From Phoebastria nigripes (taxonomy: Eukaryota; Chordata; Aves; Procellariiformes; Diomedeidae): DNA of 64,000 nucleotides. Shown here piece by piece: positions 38,176-50,000 of this stretch (the stretch's first letter is position 1; the number at the start of each line of letters is the position of its first letter). The position numbers and the translations under genes were made by a program. Location: NCBI GenBank assembly GCA_035582835.1, contig JAYKAV010000112.1, positions 2,044,265 through 2,108,264 on the forward strand, written 5' to 3'. The notes under the pieces are model-generated. The model saw nothing but the letters and a program-made list of their open reading frames with translations. It was not told the origin of the DNA and made no database searches.

Positions 38176-41100
38176 CTAATGGAAAAGAGTTCCTTCAAGT
38201 AGCTTAACCATACAGCCACTTTTGCCGACTATTTAATCTGAAATACTCTCACTCCCTCAGAATAAAGAAAATAGTGGCCATTAGTACAGAGTGATCTCAT
38301 TATGCTTAATAGCTACCAATGCATTTTTCTTCCAATGATTTGTCCAAACACTTTTGAATCCTTATAAAATTTTAGCACCCACAGTATCCTATGGTAGGAG
38401 TTCCACAGTTAATTGCACTTAACTTCTCATTTCCAGCCTGCATTTTGCTGCCTGTGTCTTATTTGTTTATTCTAGTGCTGACATCGTCCTTCAGACAGAA
38501 TACCTCTTCTTCCTTACTGATGTTTATGTGAATCCTAACTACCTCAATAAACTAAATTTTATGGCAGAATCCTGAAATTAAGTTATTTCCACAATGCTCA
38601 AATCAGTGGTGAACAGAGATAACCAAGACAGTTTAATATGCTATTTGAGTACCAAAAGTAGCACAGCAGCCTCCCTTGGCTCAGGAGGATAAAGTAACCC
38701 AAATGAAGAATCACACTGACAGAATATTTTTATGCAGCAGTATATAGTACTTTAAAACCATATGAAGAAAATATGACCATATAGAGCAAAATCTATCAAA
38801 GATTGCTACACTGGGATCAAGTCACAGCATTGATTCTTTCTTCACATTCACAGGGAAACACACATTCACACCATGCATTAGCATTGATGCCAGTGTTGTA
38901 GCATCTCTGTATTAAGGAATCCTGCTTGCCAAATGTGATTGATCAATCTGGTACACGGAGTGGGAAAGAGCTGTCACATCACATAGCAGCTCTGCATTAT
39001 GCCATTGGGCTCAACTTTTCACATAAGCAGTGTGCTAAGCNCACATCTACGTAAGGACTGCAACAACAGACACACACCTACCACGTGCCCTAATGTGCCA
39101 GATGATTCATCTCATCGTGTCACCTGAAGCACATACAAAACTTGCACAGACAGTAAAGAGGTTTCAGATTATTGCAATACTTTCTAATTCCCATAAGCAA
39201 AGAGACTAGAGAGCTCCAGGAACTGTTCCTGAACAAGATTTTCAACAGGAAGGGGTAGGTAGGTTTTAGTAACCGCTGTTAGCACACTGAGATGTGTCTT
39301 TTGTTATAAGCCGCTGTTTTCTCCTTATTCATCCTGACAACCGGACCAAGTAGAGCTCAGTATTCCCGCCTAAGGAATAGCAGCTGTCCCCAGAGCAACA
39401 ACAGGGTTAGGGTGTGAATTAGTTGGCACTAGAGGAAAATACTCTAGAAACGATTTGAGATTAGTTTCACATTTCTCAAATATCAAGGGAAATTTATATA
39501 AAAAGTAAGAAATTTCAAATATTAACCTTGTTCGTGTGTGTATACAGATGCAGGGAATATTGCCCGAAATTCGTGCTTTTTTGTGCTTGCCTACAGCGGA
39601 AACTGCAAAGATTTGTTTGTGTGCTGGGGAACAAACGGAAGGGATGCAGAGGGAAGTGGTGCTGCGCTGTGAATTCTACAACCATTTTTATTTTATTCAG
39701 ACATACATCTTGGAATCCGTAATCAGCGTGTCCCCTCAGCAACTTGTCAAAGCAGGCAGTAATAAATCATTCAGGCATTCACTCAGCCATTCACTTCATG
39801 AGTCCCACTGAGTGCCATGTATCTTGAGACTGCTATGAATGTATGCAACACTGAAAATACAACCAAGTTATGAAACAAACAAATCACACAGGAGATGTCC
39901 TACTATTATGATAAAAGTAGTGCTAAAAGTGTTCAAGGAAAAGAACACAACTGAGTATGAACCTAAAGAAATAAACTCTTGTTATCACCATGACCAAAAA
40001 TGTTGACAAAACTATAAAACATTATTTTAATATTCCTCCATGGGTTTTTCTGTCTGGCAAGAAACTGTAAAGAACGCACATAGAAACTGTGGCACATTGA
40101 GCTTCTGCTTGATCCTATGTAATCTCCATCTCCATAGAGGGTAGTACACGTATAATGCTAATACACGTATGTTTTCAAGGGCAGAAGTGCTCCAAGCTAA
40201 TAAATCTAAATTAGGAGGAACCTCTGCAAATCAAGATGTATTTGAAACTTTGCCATGGAGCAGGGTGTTCTGAAGTTCACACTGATATCCTCCCTCTTTA
40301 AATAAAAAAAAAACAGAGCATAACTTACTTGCATTCAGCAACTGCCTAGAATGTAAGGTTTGAAGAGACTTCCCTGTCTATTAGAGTTCACCTTCTTTGG
40401 ATATTGCTAGCGCAGGACCTATCAAATTTATGTGGTAGGTTTAATTAGTATCTCTGGACTGGGATTTAATTTTTAAGATCACACACTCCTTTCCCAGTAC
40501 CGCAACAAATCAACAGCAGATTGCCACAAGGTAAGAGTAGCTTTATGCAATAACTGAAGATAGCTGAGGTGCATATAGTTCAGTGACAAGTGTTCATTAG
40601 CAGTAAAGCTCACTCAGGAGGTATCCGCCTCCTGTTCAGTTGAGTATGCATATATTCCACACATCTGAATTAAACACATCACTGTGTATTTTTGCCCAGG
40701 CTCACTTATGTACATAGATCATAAAAAACAGCAACGTAGTGATAATGTTTTTGGGGAAAGGGAGATATTTACACTGGCAGATTTTTTTAAAACATTTTCC
40801 TGGGGAAAAAGAAGAATACACCCTGGATCAGCTGAAATTCAAATCCGGTTTCTGATTAAGGATCACTGTTTGTATACTATTCATAAATGGAATTCAATAC
40901 CCTGCTATCACAACAGCATATCTATTATGAAGACATTAAATAGTGTTATTCTTCTATCGCTTTTTAAGAGGTGATGGAGAAAATGCTACTTTCTAAATAG
41001 AAAGTCAAAACAATACATTTCCCACTGACTTCTGGAGAACACAGATCCTGAGTCTTGGAGTTTATCAAAAGAAAAGTCTTTAGTGGAGACCCTTTTAAAA

Positions 41101-41839
41101 ATGTTTGTAAAACATTTGCATTGTGTGACTTTGGATTACAAAACTGTGCAGGTGTACCCATGAGCAGACAGCTCTCAATCTTTCTCAAATGAATCAGCAT
41201 GAAGATAACTTTTCTTCACAGTAATATTGGACCTCAAGATTAACTCACCTGACTTTTGTTTTCCATCCATTTCACCAATGTATTTGTTTTGCCTATTAGG
41301 TAGGTTTTAAATATATCAACAACACTACATACAATAGAACATTGGGACTACTGGAGCTGAGCTATAAAAGGAAAATGAGATTTACAGAGTTACACCATTT
41401 ACTTTTATTATGGAACAGACAGGCATTACCATGCTACTTTCTATAAACTCAGATGTTCAGAGATGGCTGGGCTTGTCCCCAAGCTGTGCACCTCTACAAG
41501 AAAACTGCAATTTCTATTCTTATTTGCATGTCACATGATTGTACAGATTAACATAGCAGAGACTGTCATGAATAGCTGCTCCTGCTGAAAGTGTGACTAT
41601 ATTATCAACTAAAAAGGCTGGTTCTGGCAAAAATAACAGAGTAAATCTACAGAAAACTTCATGGCATAAGTCCACCAGAAGTGCTAGAGATGAAAACAAA
41701 AATCCCCTGAATACTTAAGCAAACCTAAACTTCCTATACCTGTTGTGGAATGGTTGAACAACCTGACAGAAATCAGAATTAAACTTATGCCTCTGCATAC
41801 TAGTCATATACAACAATAAGGCATCAAAGCAGTACTTAC
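38176..41839. other. AT-rich intronic sequence before the Cys-loop exon
   Basis: No repeat family or exon was recognised. Open frames near 39515-39811 on both strands overlap one another and lack domains. Confidence 0.5.
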
Positions 41840-41922
41840 AGCTAGAGAATATCAGTGGACATGAGTGTTCATCCATTGGGAAATTGTGCAGCTGCAGTTG
41901 GCACTCAGCATTGATGGTAAGC
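41840..41922 (-). CDS. GABRG3: GABRG3 internal exon, 83 bp (Cys-loop)
   Basis: This is the next exon of the same gene. It encodes 27 whole codons, with one base of the split Arg codon in front and one base of the next codon behind. The product runs [14 protein letters not shown], then [13 protein letters not shown]. It contains the two cysteines of the Cys-loop with exactly 13 residues between them, the defining feature of the pentameric ligand-gated channel family. The acceptor is CCATAG|G and the donor is GCT|GTAAGT. The incoming phase 2 joins the preceding exon in frame (AG+G = Arg). The 83-bp length is the standard one for this exon in GABA-A subunit genes. The codon completed after the donor would be T plus the following exon, fitting the conserved Tyr of the family, but that 138-bp exon is not visible in the window. 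Confidence 0.95.
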
Positions 41923-44263
41923 CTATGGAGAAACCAAGCGTCTGTTACTACACATCAGCACAATGAACAGTCAGAGGAGGAGGCAGGGTAACCTTAGGTA
42001 TCGTGCAAGAGCGCTTTGACATCATAAGTAAGGCCTGAAAGGAAAGGACTATATTTGCAGATTGTTCCTTGGCTATTTAGGCCTGATCCGAAACAATAAT
42101 AATTATCTAAAAACACAAATAATTTCATCACATCATTAAGAGTTTCTTGATCCTAAGAAATCTGCACATATGTTTTTCTCTAGACAATTCATCATTGAAG
42201 GATACAGCATGGAAACAACTATTCTTTACAAAAATAACAGGAAATATGGCTGATGTGGTGGTATGTAATTCCACAAAATTAAAACCTCATAAAGAATCTT
42301 ATAAGGAACATTCTCTGCATTTACTTATAGTGTGAACTTAAAATTATTTCAGTCATTTTGGGCTGTCTCTCAAAAACTTAATAAATCTCTGTATGCCATT
42401 CTCAGTTGTATAGATGTAACAAACAGATCAGCAGAAATGTCTTCAGCCCTACTTGAAAGTTTGTTTTACGTGATAACCCTAACACAAAGGACACTATGAA
42501 TGGAGCTGATTTTAAAATGACTATTAAAAACATATAATCTCCAGTCTGATAGCTTACAAAGTAAATCTGTTTACCCAGGTAGATTTTATTAAGTGCTAGT
42601 TTATTATACAGTCTTTTTCAGGAAACAGACATGTTAATTGCATGCCTGAATTTATGCAGCAAGTGTGGGGCATGAGATTTTTTTGTTGGCTTCTTTTTTT
42701 TCTTTTTTAACTTTTTTTTTTTTTTTGTTAATTCAAAAGCTAACAAACTGGATGGGGAAAGGTTTGAGTCTCAGATATAGGATGGCACAGAGAAAACTTC
42801 TATCTTGGAGAAGGTCGCCTGTGAGGAACTTAACAGCGTTTTTGCACTGAGACTGGAAGAGGACTTGCAGTGTTATAGCAGGAGTGCATTCACACCCAAA
42901 AGCGGGCAGGGAAGAGGATGGAAAGGCATGGAGCAGGATTGAACCTTGTACACTTTCTCCTGAATACAGAACACTCATCAACACCTGACAGTACGAGGAC
43001 ATACAGTAGTTACCAATTCCATGCCATACCAATTCTGTGTGCTCACTTAAGTCAGATAAATTGTTTTTGAATTACAGGGTGTTATCAATGAACAATGACC
43101 ATTCTAACAGCTTCTCCTATGTAAAAAGGAGGCTGACCTGAGTGGGCGAAAAGCACTCNAAACATTTCAAAAACTAAAAATGCTCATTCAAACAATCCAC
43201 TGGGTCAAGTATTACCTCTTTTTTAGCTGTTTTAGACAAATTTTGCAGTCCGTTCAAGAAATAGTTTCGTTAGTGATAGGTATGAAAGTCTAACTACTAT
43301 TAGGTAGATACTTAACTTGCCCTGAAATACTGAAACAGGACTCAATAGAAAAAACAAAACAAAAAAACCCAACAACCCAACCAAGAGGGTATTGGAGTTG
43401 ACATCCTAATCACCAAAGTCTTTAGCTAAAGGCTATTGAAATAAACAAGAGCTCTGCCACAGTGGAGCAAGCCTAAGAAGGGAAGGGCACTAAAAATGTC
43501 AGTAGCATTTCCAGCTGTTTAATTCCTTTCTTAGTGTTTGCCGAAGACTTGCTATTGGAGCCCAACTGCAATTGCAAGTATGATCAGAATATGCTGAACA
43601 CAATCACTGAAGAAAATGTAGTGTGAAAGGGATGTTTCTGAATAAGTTTGCCATGTGGAATACGGCTTATGGCAAAACTCTCTTCTGAGCAATTCATCTC
43701 TTCCATAAGTAAACACATATTTTGATTTCCACAGGCTTTTTTTATCCAAATATATACAGTCTTTCTAATACCATACAGTTGATGGCATCACAAAGATTAG
43801 AAAAACTCTAAANGCCTTTCCTCCAGCAATTCACGCTTGTGATGAGAAGTGACAGACTATCTTTCAGAGTGACTTATTTGAACAATCAAGTATTGGCATT
43901 AGCATGAATCTAGAAATACTTTATCCAGCCCTGCATCTACGTCTGATTAGAAAGGTATCTGACAGGNTTTATGGGACTACATGCTCCTGATTTTATTCCA
44001 AACACTAAAAAGCCCAACTTCTACAATTTAGACAGACCTATTTCCAATTCTCAAGGTTTCTTTTCTAGAAAGGCAGGACTTTGTTTTTTAAACTCTGCAG
44101 TACTTATGCTTGAATATTTCAGTATTTGTCAAGCACAGTCAGGTAAGCATCAGGAAGAAAACAGCAGAAGAGAACAAAGATACTGCTGAAAACTACTACT
44201 ACTATGCCAGAGGGGGGAGAAGCTTTCANCCCTGCACGCCGGGCTCCTGAGCGGAGTGCTCAC
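41923..44263 (-). other. GABRG3: GABRG3 intron between the 221-bp and 83-bp exons
   Basis: This complete intron of 2,341 bp is bounded by GTGAGC on the donor side and TTTCTCCATAG on the acceptor side (minus strand). It contains a T-rich stretch near 42691-42727 and A-rich simple sequence near 43351-43380. I saw no recognisable transposable element or additional exon. Short open frames here (for example around 42733-43032 minus) have no recognisable domain. Confidence 0.85.
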
Positions 44264-44484
44264 CTAAGGGTGTACAAGATCTTGCCGTCATTCCATATGC
44301 GGAGGAGCTGGTTGGGGGTGGTGATCCAGTGAGCCTCNGCCGTCTTTGAGTTACGAAATATTGTGTCCGGGATCCAGATCAAGCCAACCATGTTGCTGTT
44401 CAGAGTCAGTATCTTCATGGTGCTGTTGAAGCGAAGACGGCTATCTGTCCACGTCTGGGCAAAAAATATATCAATTTGATATTC
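44264..44484 (-). CDS. GABRG3: GABRG3 internal exon, 221 bp (extracellular ligand-binding domain, loop D region)
   Basis: This internal exon encodes part of the extracellular domain of the GABA-A receptor gamma-3 subunit, a Cys-loop chloride channel subunit of the neuronal membrane. Reading from 44484 down, it gives 73 codons plus two bases, beginning [12 protein letters not shown] (loop D, where the gamma-subunit Phe lining the benzodiazepine site lies). It continues through an N-glycosylation sequon (FNST), the conserved WIPDT and FRNSK blocks and [13 protein letters not shown], and ends DGKILYT-L-R. The splice acceptor is ATTGCAG just upstream and the donor is AG|GTGAGC. The entering phase is 0 and the leaving phase is 2. 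A length of 221 bp is the standard size of this exon in GABA-A subunit genes. The residues TDSRLRF, KILTLNS and PNQLLRIW match gamma-3 as I recall it better than gamma-1 or gamma-2. One N at 44339 falls at the third position of a GCN codon, so alanine is certain. Confidence 0.95.
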
Positions 44485-47400
44485 CTGCAATGAAAGCATG
44501 ATAGGCAAATTGAAATCAGCTCCACANTTCCCACTACTATTTGGTCTTTGATAAGGTCTATGCGGGTGTAGAGCAGCAGGATATGTACAGGCCAATGGAG
44601 AATGTTTCCTTTTTTTACTGCCTGAGGAAATNTTTTTTTTCCTTTTTTTTTCTTTTTTTTTCTTTTTGTTTTCCCTCTAGCTANTTTAGAAAGCAGGCCA
44701 AACATCTCACTTGCCTTGGTCCTATGCCATAACAATTTCTGCACTAGCACATTCTTTTCCATTGTCTCTGAACAGTCACAGCTACAAGATACAATTTGCA
44801 GAGACTTCTTTGTCATAGGGCAGATGATAAAAGATGTGTGAAAGATGAACAGGAGCAACACACATAAGGTAGACAGTGGTGAATTCCCCTGATTATGGCA
44901 ATGCCTTTTGGGGGGTGGGGTGTGTAAATTCAATAAATTAATTGTTCTGTTTGTTACCAATTGTTCAGCCGCTCATTTTCAGGTCACACTACAGCAGAAT
45001 TGAAAAAGCATGTTCGTGCTTTTTTACAGGCACCTCATGTACCCCAAATGCTAAGAGCTGAGCAGTCACTAGCTTACTGCCCTGAATAAGCTAATATAAT
45101 TTACATGAATCTCATTNTTTCTTTTACTCTACATTTACTGCTGTGTTCCTGTAGGTAAGCAGTCATAGTAGGTATAACTGCAGAAATTAAAATACACATA
45201 GACAAACAGACAAAATTATATAGGTGAACATAAAAACACACNGATTTATGCATTTGATACCCCATGGAAGAAACTGTGCAAAAGCCAATACCTGAATTGT
45301 GAATTCCAGCCACCGGAGGCTGGGAAAGGTCACGTTTGCATTTGCTTATGTTCCTCTCCNGGCCATCTGACCGTGTCATGAAAGACCCTCTCAGTATCGC
45401 AGGGCTGGCTGCATCCATGACAGGGATGGCGTTTGCTGATGTGACACAAAGCGTATGCTCTACAACACAGGCTAATACAGGGGCTGGGGATAATCCAGAG
45501 GAAACCATCTCCTTAGGCCCCCTGGTAGGTGCATTCTTGGTATATCTGAGCAAAGGAGAATTAAGGCTGTGTGGAAAGTCTGGTATGTAGCCTTTGACCG
45601 CTCTGAACTTGCTCTTACTGCATTTTTGTTTGTCTATTCCTAAGCTTTAAAAGGGAAGGTGTAAAAAGAAATGCTATTATACAAACAGTATTGTATATAG
45701 TTTTATTTATAGATAGTTAGAAGAGCTTGTAGTCTGAACTGAGAACAGCATTTTTTGCTGAGAGACATCTGGTTCTCCTGCACTATTACGTTTTTGGCAG
45801 GTCATCCTTCCAAAGCTGATGTTCTAACACCAGGAAACCTAATTCACTGACACTGTAATCCTAGTCCAAAACACACTCTGGGCCTCTCATCTCTATACAG
45901 CAAATGATCTACAGGTGCATAAGTGGTGCTAGCATATATCCAAATACCAGGTAATAGATCACCTTAGGAATTAAAGCCTGGACACCAAAGGCATTAAGGA
46001 CCATTTTTCTTCATAGCCTATCTCACTACCGTTTTTCATTATATTATTAACTTTATTTTCTCAGGGAAGCTGACAGATTTGAATCTGAAGAGACTTTTCT
46101 TTCATCTCGATGAGCACAAATTTGCACTTCTCCACACACTTAAAGGATGCAATGTAATGTACACAGAGTACCCTTATTCAAAAAGGACACCCTTAATTCA
46201 CTAGGTTTAATATCGTAGAGTGCTGATCTTGTTTCTTTACACTCAACTTTGTATCACTTTAGTCCTTGAAAGTCCAGTGAAAAGAGTTTGGCACATTCAG
46301 CTTCTATAGAGAGGAATATGCCAGACATGTCTATGGGTTTCTCCAAATGCTGAGTGAGTAGAGTTGCTTTTTTTAGCTCACATGTGAGAATCAGTATTTA
46401 TAGAATCAAAGACCATTTGTATACAGCTGGCTAATAACAGTGCTGCCTTTTTACAGGGCAAGTTTTTGCATGATATTCATATTTGAGGTTATTTTATATG
46501 AATGCTTTATTTTGACTAAATNTGGGAGCAGCCGTAATTCCCTTCTTGTATATCGTACATATTTAATGATATTTAGGATTTTAGGATTTCTACCCCGCCA
46601 AGGGAAAGAAAGACCTTGAGCTCTGTAACACAGTGTCCTGAGATGGTACTGCAGCTAGATCTGAGCAAAGTGGGCACCAGGAGCAGTATAGATGTATCAT
46701 TGTGGTTTCCATCGAGGTAAGCTACTCGGGCTGACAACCAGATTACATTAGCCTAGAAGCAGGGCCATGCTAACACGACTGTCCAACACCCATTTTGCAT
46801 CTCCGTTACTTACTACTGCAACTAGAACATGCCAGCAATGATCTTTATTCAAAATATCTCTGCAATGGGCCACTGTAACTCCATTCACCTCAATAAAAAC
46901 TTTTCAACTCAAATTAAATGGTTCACAGATCTTCTGAGTTATTTAGTTCTTCAAAAAATGCATTCTTCTTTTTGTAAACTGAGGTCATAAAAAGTAAAGC
47001 AACATTTTTAAAAGAAAAGTCAATCAAAGTTGTTTTAAATTAGTTGCATTGACTTTTTCAACANCTTACCCCTATTTTTTTTTTTATTTAAAGTGCGTAC
47101 AATGTTCAGTCAGAATGTACAAACTACAAAACAAAATTTTCCCAGTAAAAATAAATGCACATTTCCATTCAATATCTGAATTGCAGTTTCATCCTTTATA
47201 TTCTCTCTATTAATCCTTTTTAGAAGAGGATGTTAGATCAGTACATCCTTTACATTAATCTTTGTAATCGCTTCAGTCTTCAACCAAGCAGATAATGGGG
47301 TGTGATATTCATATATTCACTCTACAAGGAAGGGACAGAGGTCACTTTTGAAACTGGCACTCAGTTCTTCACTTCTAATGGAGCTAAGCCTGTGCACACT

Positions 47401-48714
47401 TCAGGAAGATTACCTTTATCTTCACTGACAACAGATACTCNGTTCCCAGTGAAGTCAACAGCTTCCATATACTGCTTTGCACAAAGCTGGTACAGTGATC
47501 TCCCACACACAGCATCCAACAAGAAACTGCCAGAAGAAAGGTTTCTATGTCGGTCTCATATACAGGTCAATATAATATAACATAAGAAAGGAATGCTTTT
47601 CGTTTGCTAGCTAATACCTGTCATTTTAGATCTTTATGAAATGTAATGGTTGCACTTAGAGAGTTCAGGCAGGACATCAGGTTTCAGCGAAATGATGCCT
47701 CAGATGAAGCAACATCCTACAACTCTAATAATATTCTTTATGTTCTGTTCTACCACTGCACCAGAAATGTTGTTAATATCCTTCTGATTCTTTTTTCCTT
47801 TTTATTTTTTGGCAGTAACCATTGACTACTATAATGAACACAGGAAGAAATAAAACACAGCAAAATTTTCAATAAGACTTCTTCCCAGCGGCAGAAAGGT
47901 AAAACTATGTTCTCCATGAAATGATGCCAAGGTCATGTACAGTAAAGTATTCTGTCACTAAGTTTTCTTGTCTTACAGGCACCTAATTTGCCATGCTACC
48001 AAAACAGACTCAAGATTTTTCCTACTTATACCACATATTCACACTGTGCCTGGATGTGTTAACTGAAGCGACACTCCAGAGCAGCCACGCTTCTGAAAAG
48101 ACATTATCCTTGAGAAGAAGTAAGGGCCAACCCTAAGGGGAAAAATAGATCTACATGTTAACATGGAGGGAAATTCTAGGGAAATCTTATTTCCTTTAGT
48201 ATGTCACATATTTCTGAAATAATATTAAATTTCTCTGATGCAAAATTCAGTTATAAACTTGAAGGGTTTGATAGAAGAATAATTTATTATCAATTTTAAT
48301 AGATTTCATTATGTTTGTCTCTAAAAATAAATTAATAAAGCATGTTACATGTATAACCTAAATTCCCCATACTTAGAAACTTCATTGAAATGGAATCTAT
48401 TTGAGGGTTCCACAATCTGTCCAAAGCTGATTACATAAGTAATTTTTTTTTTTTAAATAAATGAAACAATTTTAAGAAATTGAAAGAGCAAAAATGTGAA
48501 ACTAGAATATGAGAATGTTTNCAAATCAAAGACTCCTGACATACACAAATACTCAGCTGAATCTCTAACTACATAAGATCAGGCCTTTTAGGAAATTTTA
48601 AATTATCAATAATTTTTACTGTTTCTGGAAAGACTAATGCTTTTCTGTAAAATTAAATCAGTTTATTTGTATTTTGTTTGATCATATGAAAATATAAAAC
48701 CTCATTTCTGGCAG
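44485..48714. other. Intronic sequence with a pyrimidine-rich tract at 44632-44675
   Basis: Apart from the acceptor of the 221-bp exon, the visible feature is a nearly pure T/C tract at about 44632-44675 (plus strand). A modestly GC-rich segment at 45300-45600 has an 84-codon plus-strand frame without a recognisable domain. Confidence 0.5.
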
Positions 48715-50000
48715 CTATCGTGTACCTCTGAGTGAAATGTCTTTGTTTTCTTTTTTTTCCCCCATGATGACTAGCTTATGACCAAAGAATTTGTCAACAG
48801 TTCTTTTTTGCAACTTACCCTTAAATGAATGCATTATCTTATACATTTTGACATGTAAAAGACAGTTTGTTCTACTTGCAAGACTGATTAAGAAACATTC
48901 AGGACAATCTGAAAACAATAAGTAACATTCTGTCACTGAAAACCTCTCTATCACCTCCAACAAGGTTATCTTTGAAAATGGNATTTTAAAATTGGTTCTT
49001 GACAATGCTCACTTAACTTCCAAAGTAACTTCTAAAACCAAGAAAACAGATTATGGTCCTTTTACCTGTACAGTATGCAAGTAATTGTCTCATGGAGAAC
49101 ATTTCTTCCCATTCAAATTTTATAAGCTCTCCTTTAAATCTGAAACTCTTGCTGAGAAAAATGACTGAATGAGATGAGGAAAAGTGACTGATTTTTTTTC
49201 TAAATTAAATGATGATTTAATTAGATGGTATTTTTCTGTTTTGTGGTTATGTACAGAGCAATAAGCTACAGACAATTTTTCTTTCTTATTTTCTATTGAT
49301 TTGTGGACAGGGGGACATAACCCAGAGTTAACAACAGTATTAGCTGCAAATAACTGTACATAGTCAGGGTTCCAACTACTTGATTTTAGCATATTTTTTA
49401 CATTTTCAAATATTCCTAATGTGGTTTCATTAGTGCCTTGAAAATAATCAAGCCAGCAGTGAATTATTTGCCCTTCAACTGTGTAGGAATGATTAATGAT
49501 TGGAAACACCTTGAAAGGTTTCAGGCATCTGTAGTCACAGAGAAAAATACATGCTTTTCAACCAAGTCTTTCATTGTTTTCTCAGTCAAAAGAGGAGCTA
49601 ACATGTTGTTGGCAATACATGAAGCTTTTCTCCTACCATGATGTATCATTTTAGCTGTGGGTTAATCCTGGAAAATATGATTTAATTGGCTGTCACAGTC
49701 GGGTGATCTATTTGAATGACTACAGATAATAGTGTGGTATGCCTTTGTTGCTTCTGCTGCAGCCTTCTCATTTTCTGNGTTTTCACAATTCCTCACAACA
49801 ACAGTAACAACAACAACAACAATGTCAAGAGTCTTGTCCTTGGAAAAAAATGCAAGAATTTCCTGCATGATACCTTCCAGGTTCTTACTATTGCCTACCA
49901 GACAATGCACCATCACCTCAAGACTCCGTTTTCCTATACTGTAGGAAGCCTTTCGGCAACTACTGCTATCTTTTCTGATCGATTCAGAATTATTTCTCTA
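48715..50000 (-). pseudogene. Decayed hAT-superfamily transposase-like gene
   Basis: On the minus strand, fragments in successive frames line up in order with a vertebrate hAT-type transposase family (the KIAA1586-like group), as I remember it. At about 49780-49664 are AAAEATKAYHTI and SNRSPDCDSQLNHIFQD. After a TAA come HHGRRKASCIANNMLAP and EKHVFFSVTTDA (49660-49530), the family TDASN block having become DA-stop-N. After a frameshift near 49510 come VFPIINHSYTVEG, LDYFQGTNET and FAANTVVNSG (family ADNTNVNFG), then LIQSFFSARVSDLKES. A further shift gives FEWEEMF (family EWEEILRH). At 48930-48770 are CYLLFSDCPECFL, KMYKIMHSFKGKLQKR and TVDKFFG. At least two stops and two frameshifts make it non-functional. 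It lies within the GABRG3 intron on the same strand. Confidence 0.75.
49796..49822 (+). repeat. AAC trinucleotide run inside the transposase relic
   Basis: The plus strand has six or so AAC units with one AGT interruption. On the minus strand it adds a run of valines to the relic reading frame that the family lacks, so it is probably a later expansion. Confidence 0.8.

Larger units (their letters stand above)
1..41839 (-). other. GABRG3: Downstream GABRG3 intron (partial), host of most repeats
   Basis: I inferred this as one intron because the 83-bp exon has a proper donor at its 41840 end and I could not find the following exon (which should encode the YGYPKEE region) anywhere down to position 1. 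Very long introns are known for this gene in other vertebrates. The interval holds the repeats listed separately. The call depends on my not having missed a 138-bp or 153-bp exon by eye, which is possible. Confidence 0.65.

Noticed and set aside
44260..44960. Longer minus-strand frames running through the 221-bp exon into the upstream intron
   Set aside because: The conserved GABA-A sequence begins exactly after the CAG acceptor at 44485. The upstream extension has no family similarity and includes a low-complexity lysine run from the T/C tract.
45336..45590. Plus-strand 84-codon frame rich in Ala, Ser, Gly and Thr
   Set aside because: It looks protein-like in composition, but no domain was recognised, and an overlapping minus frame is equally open.
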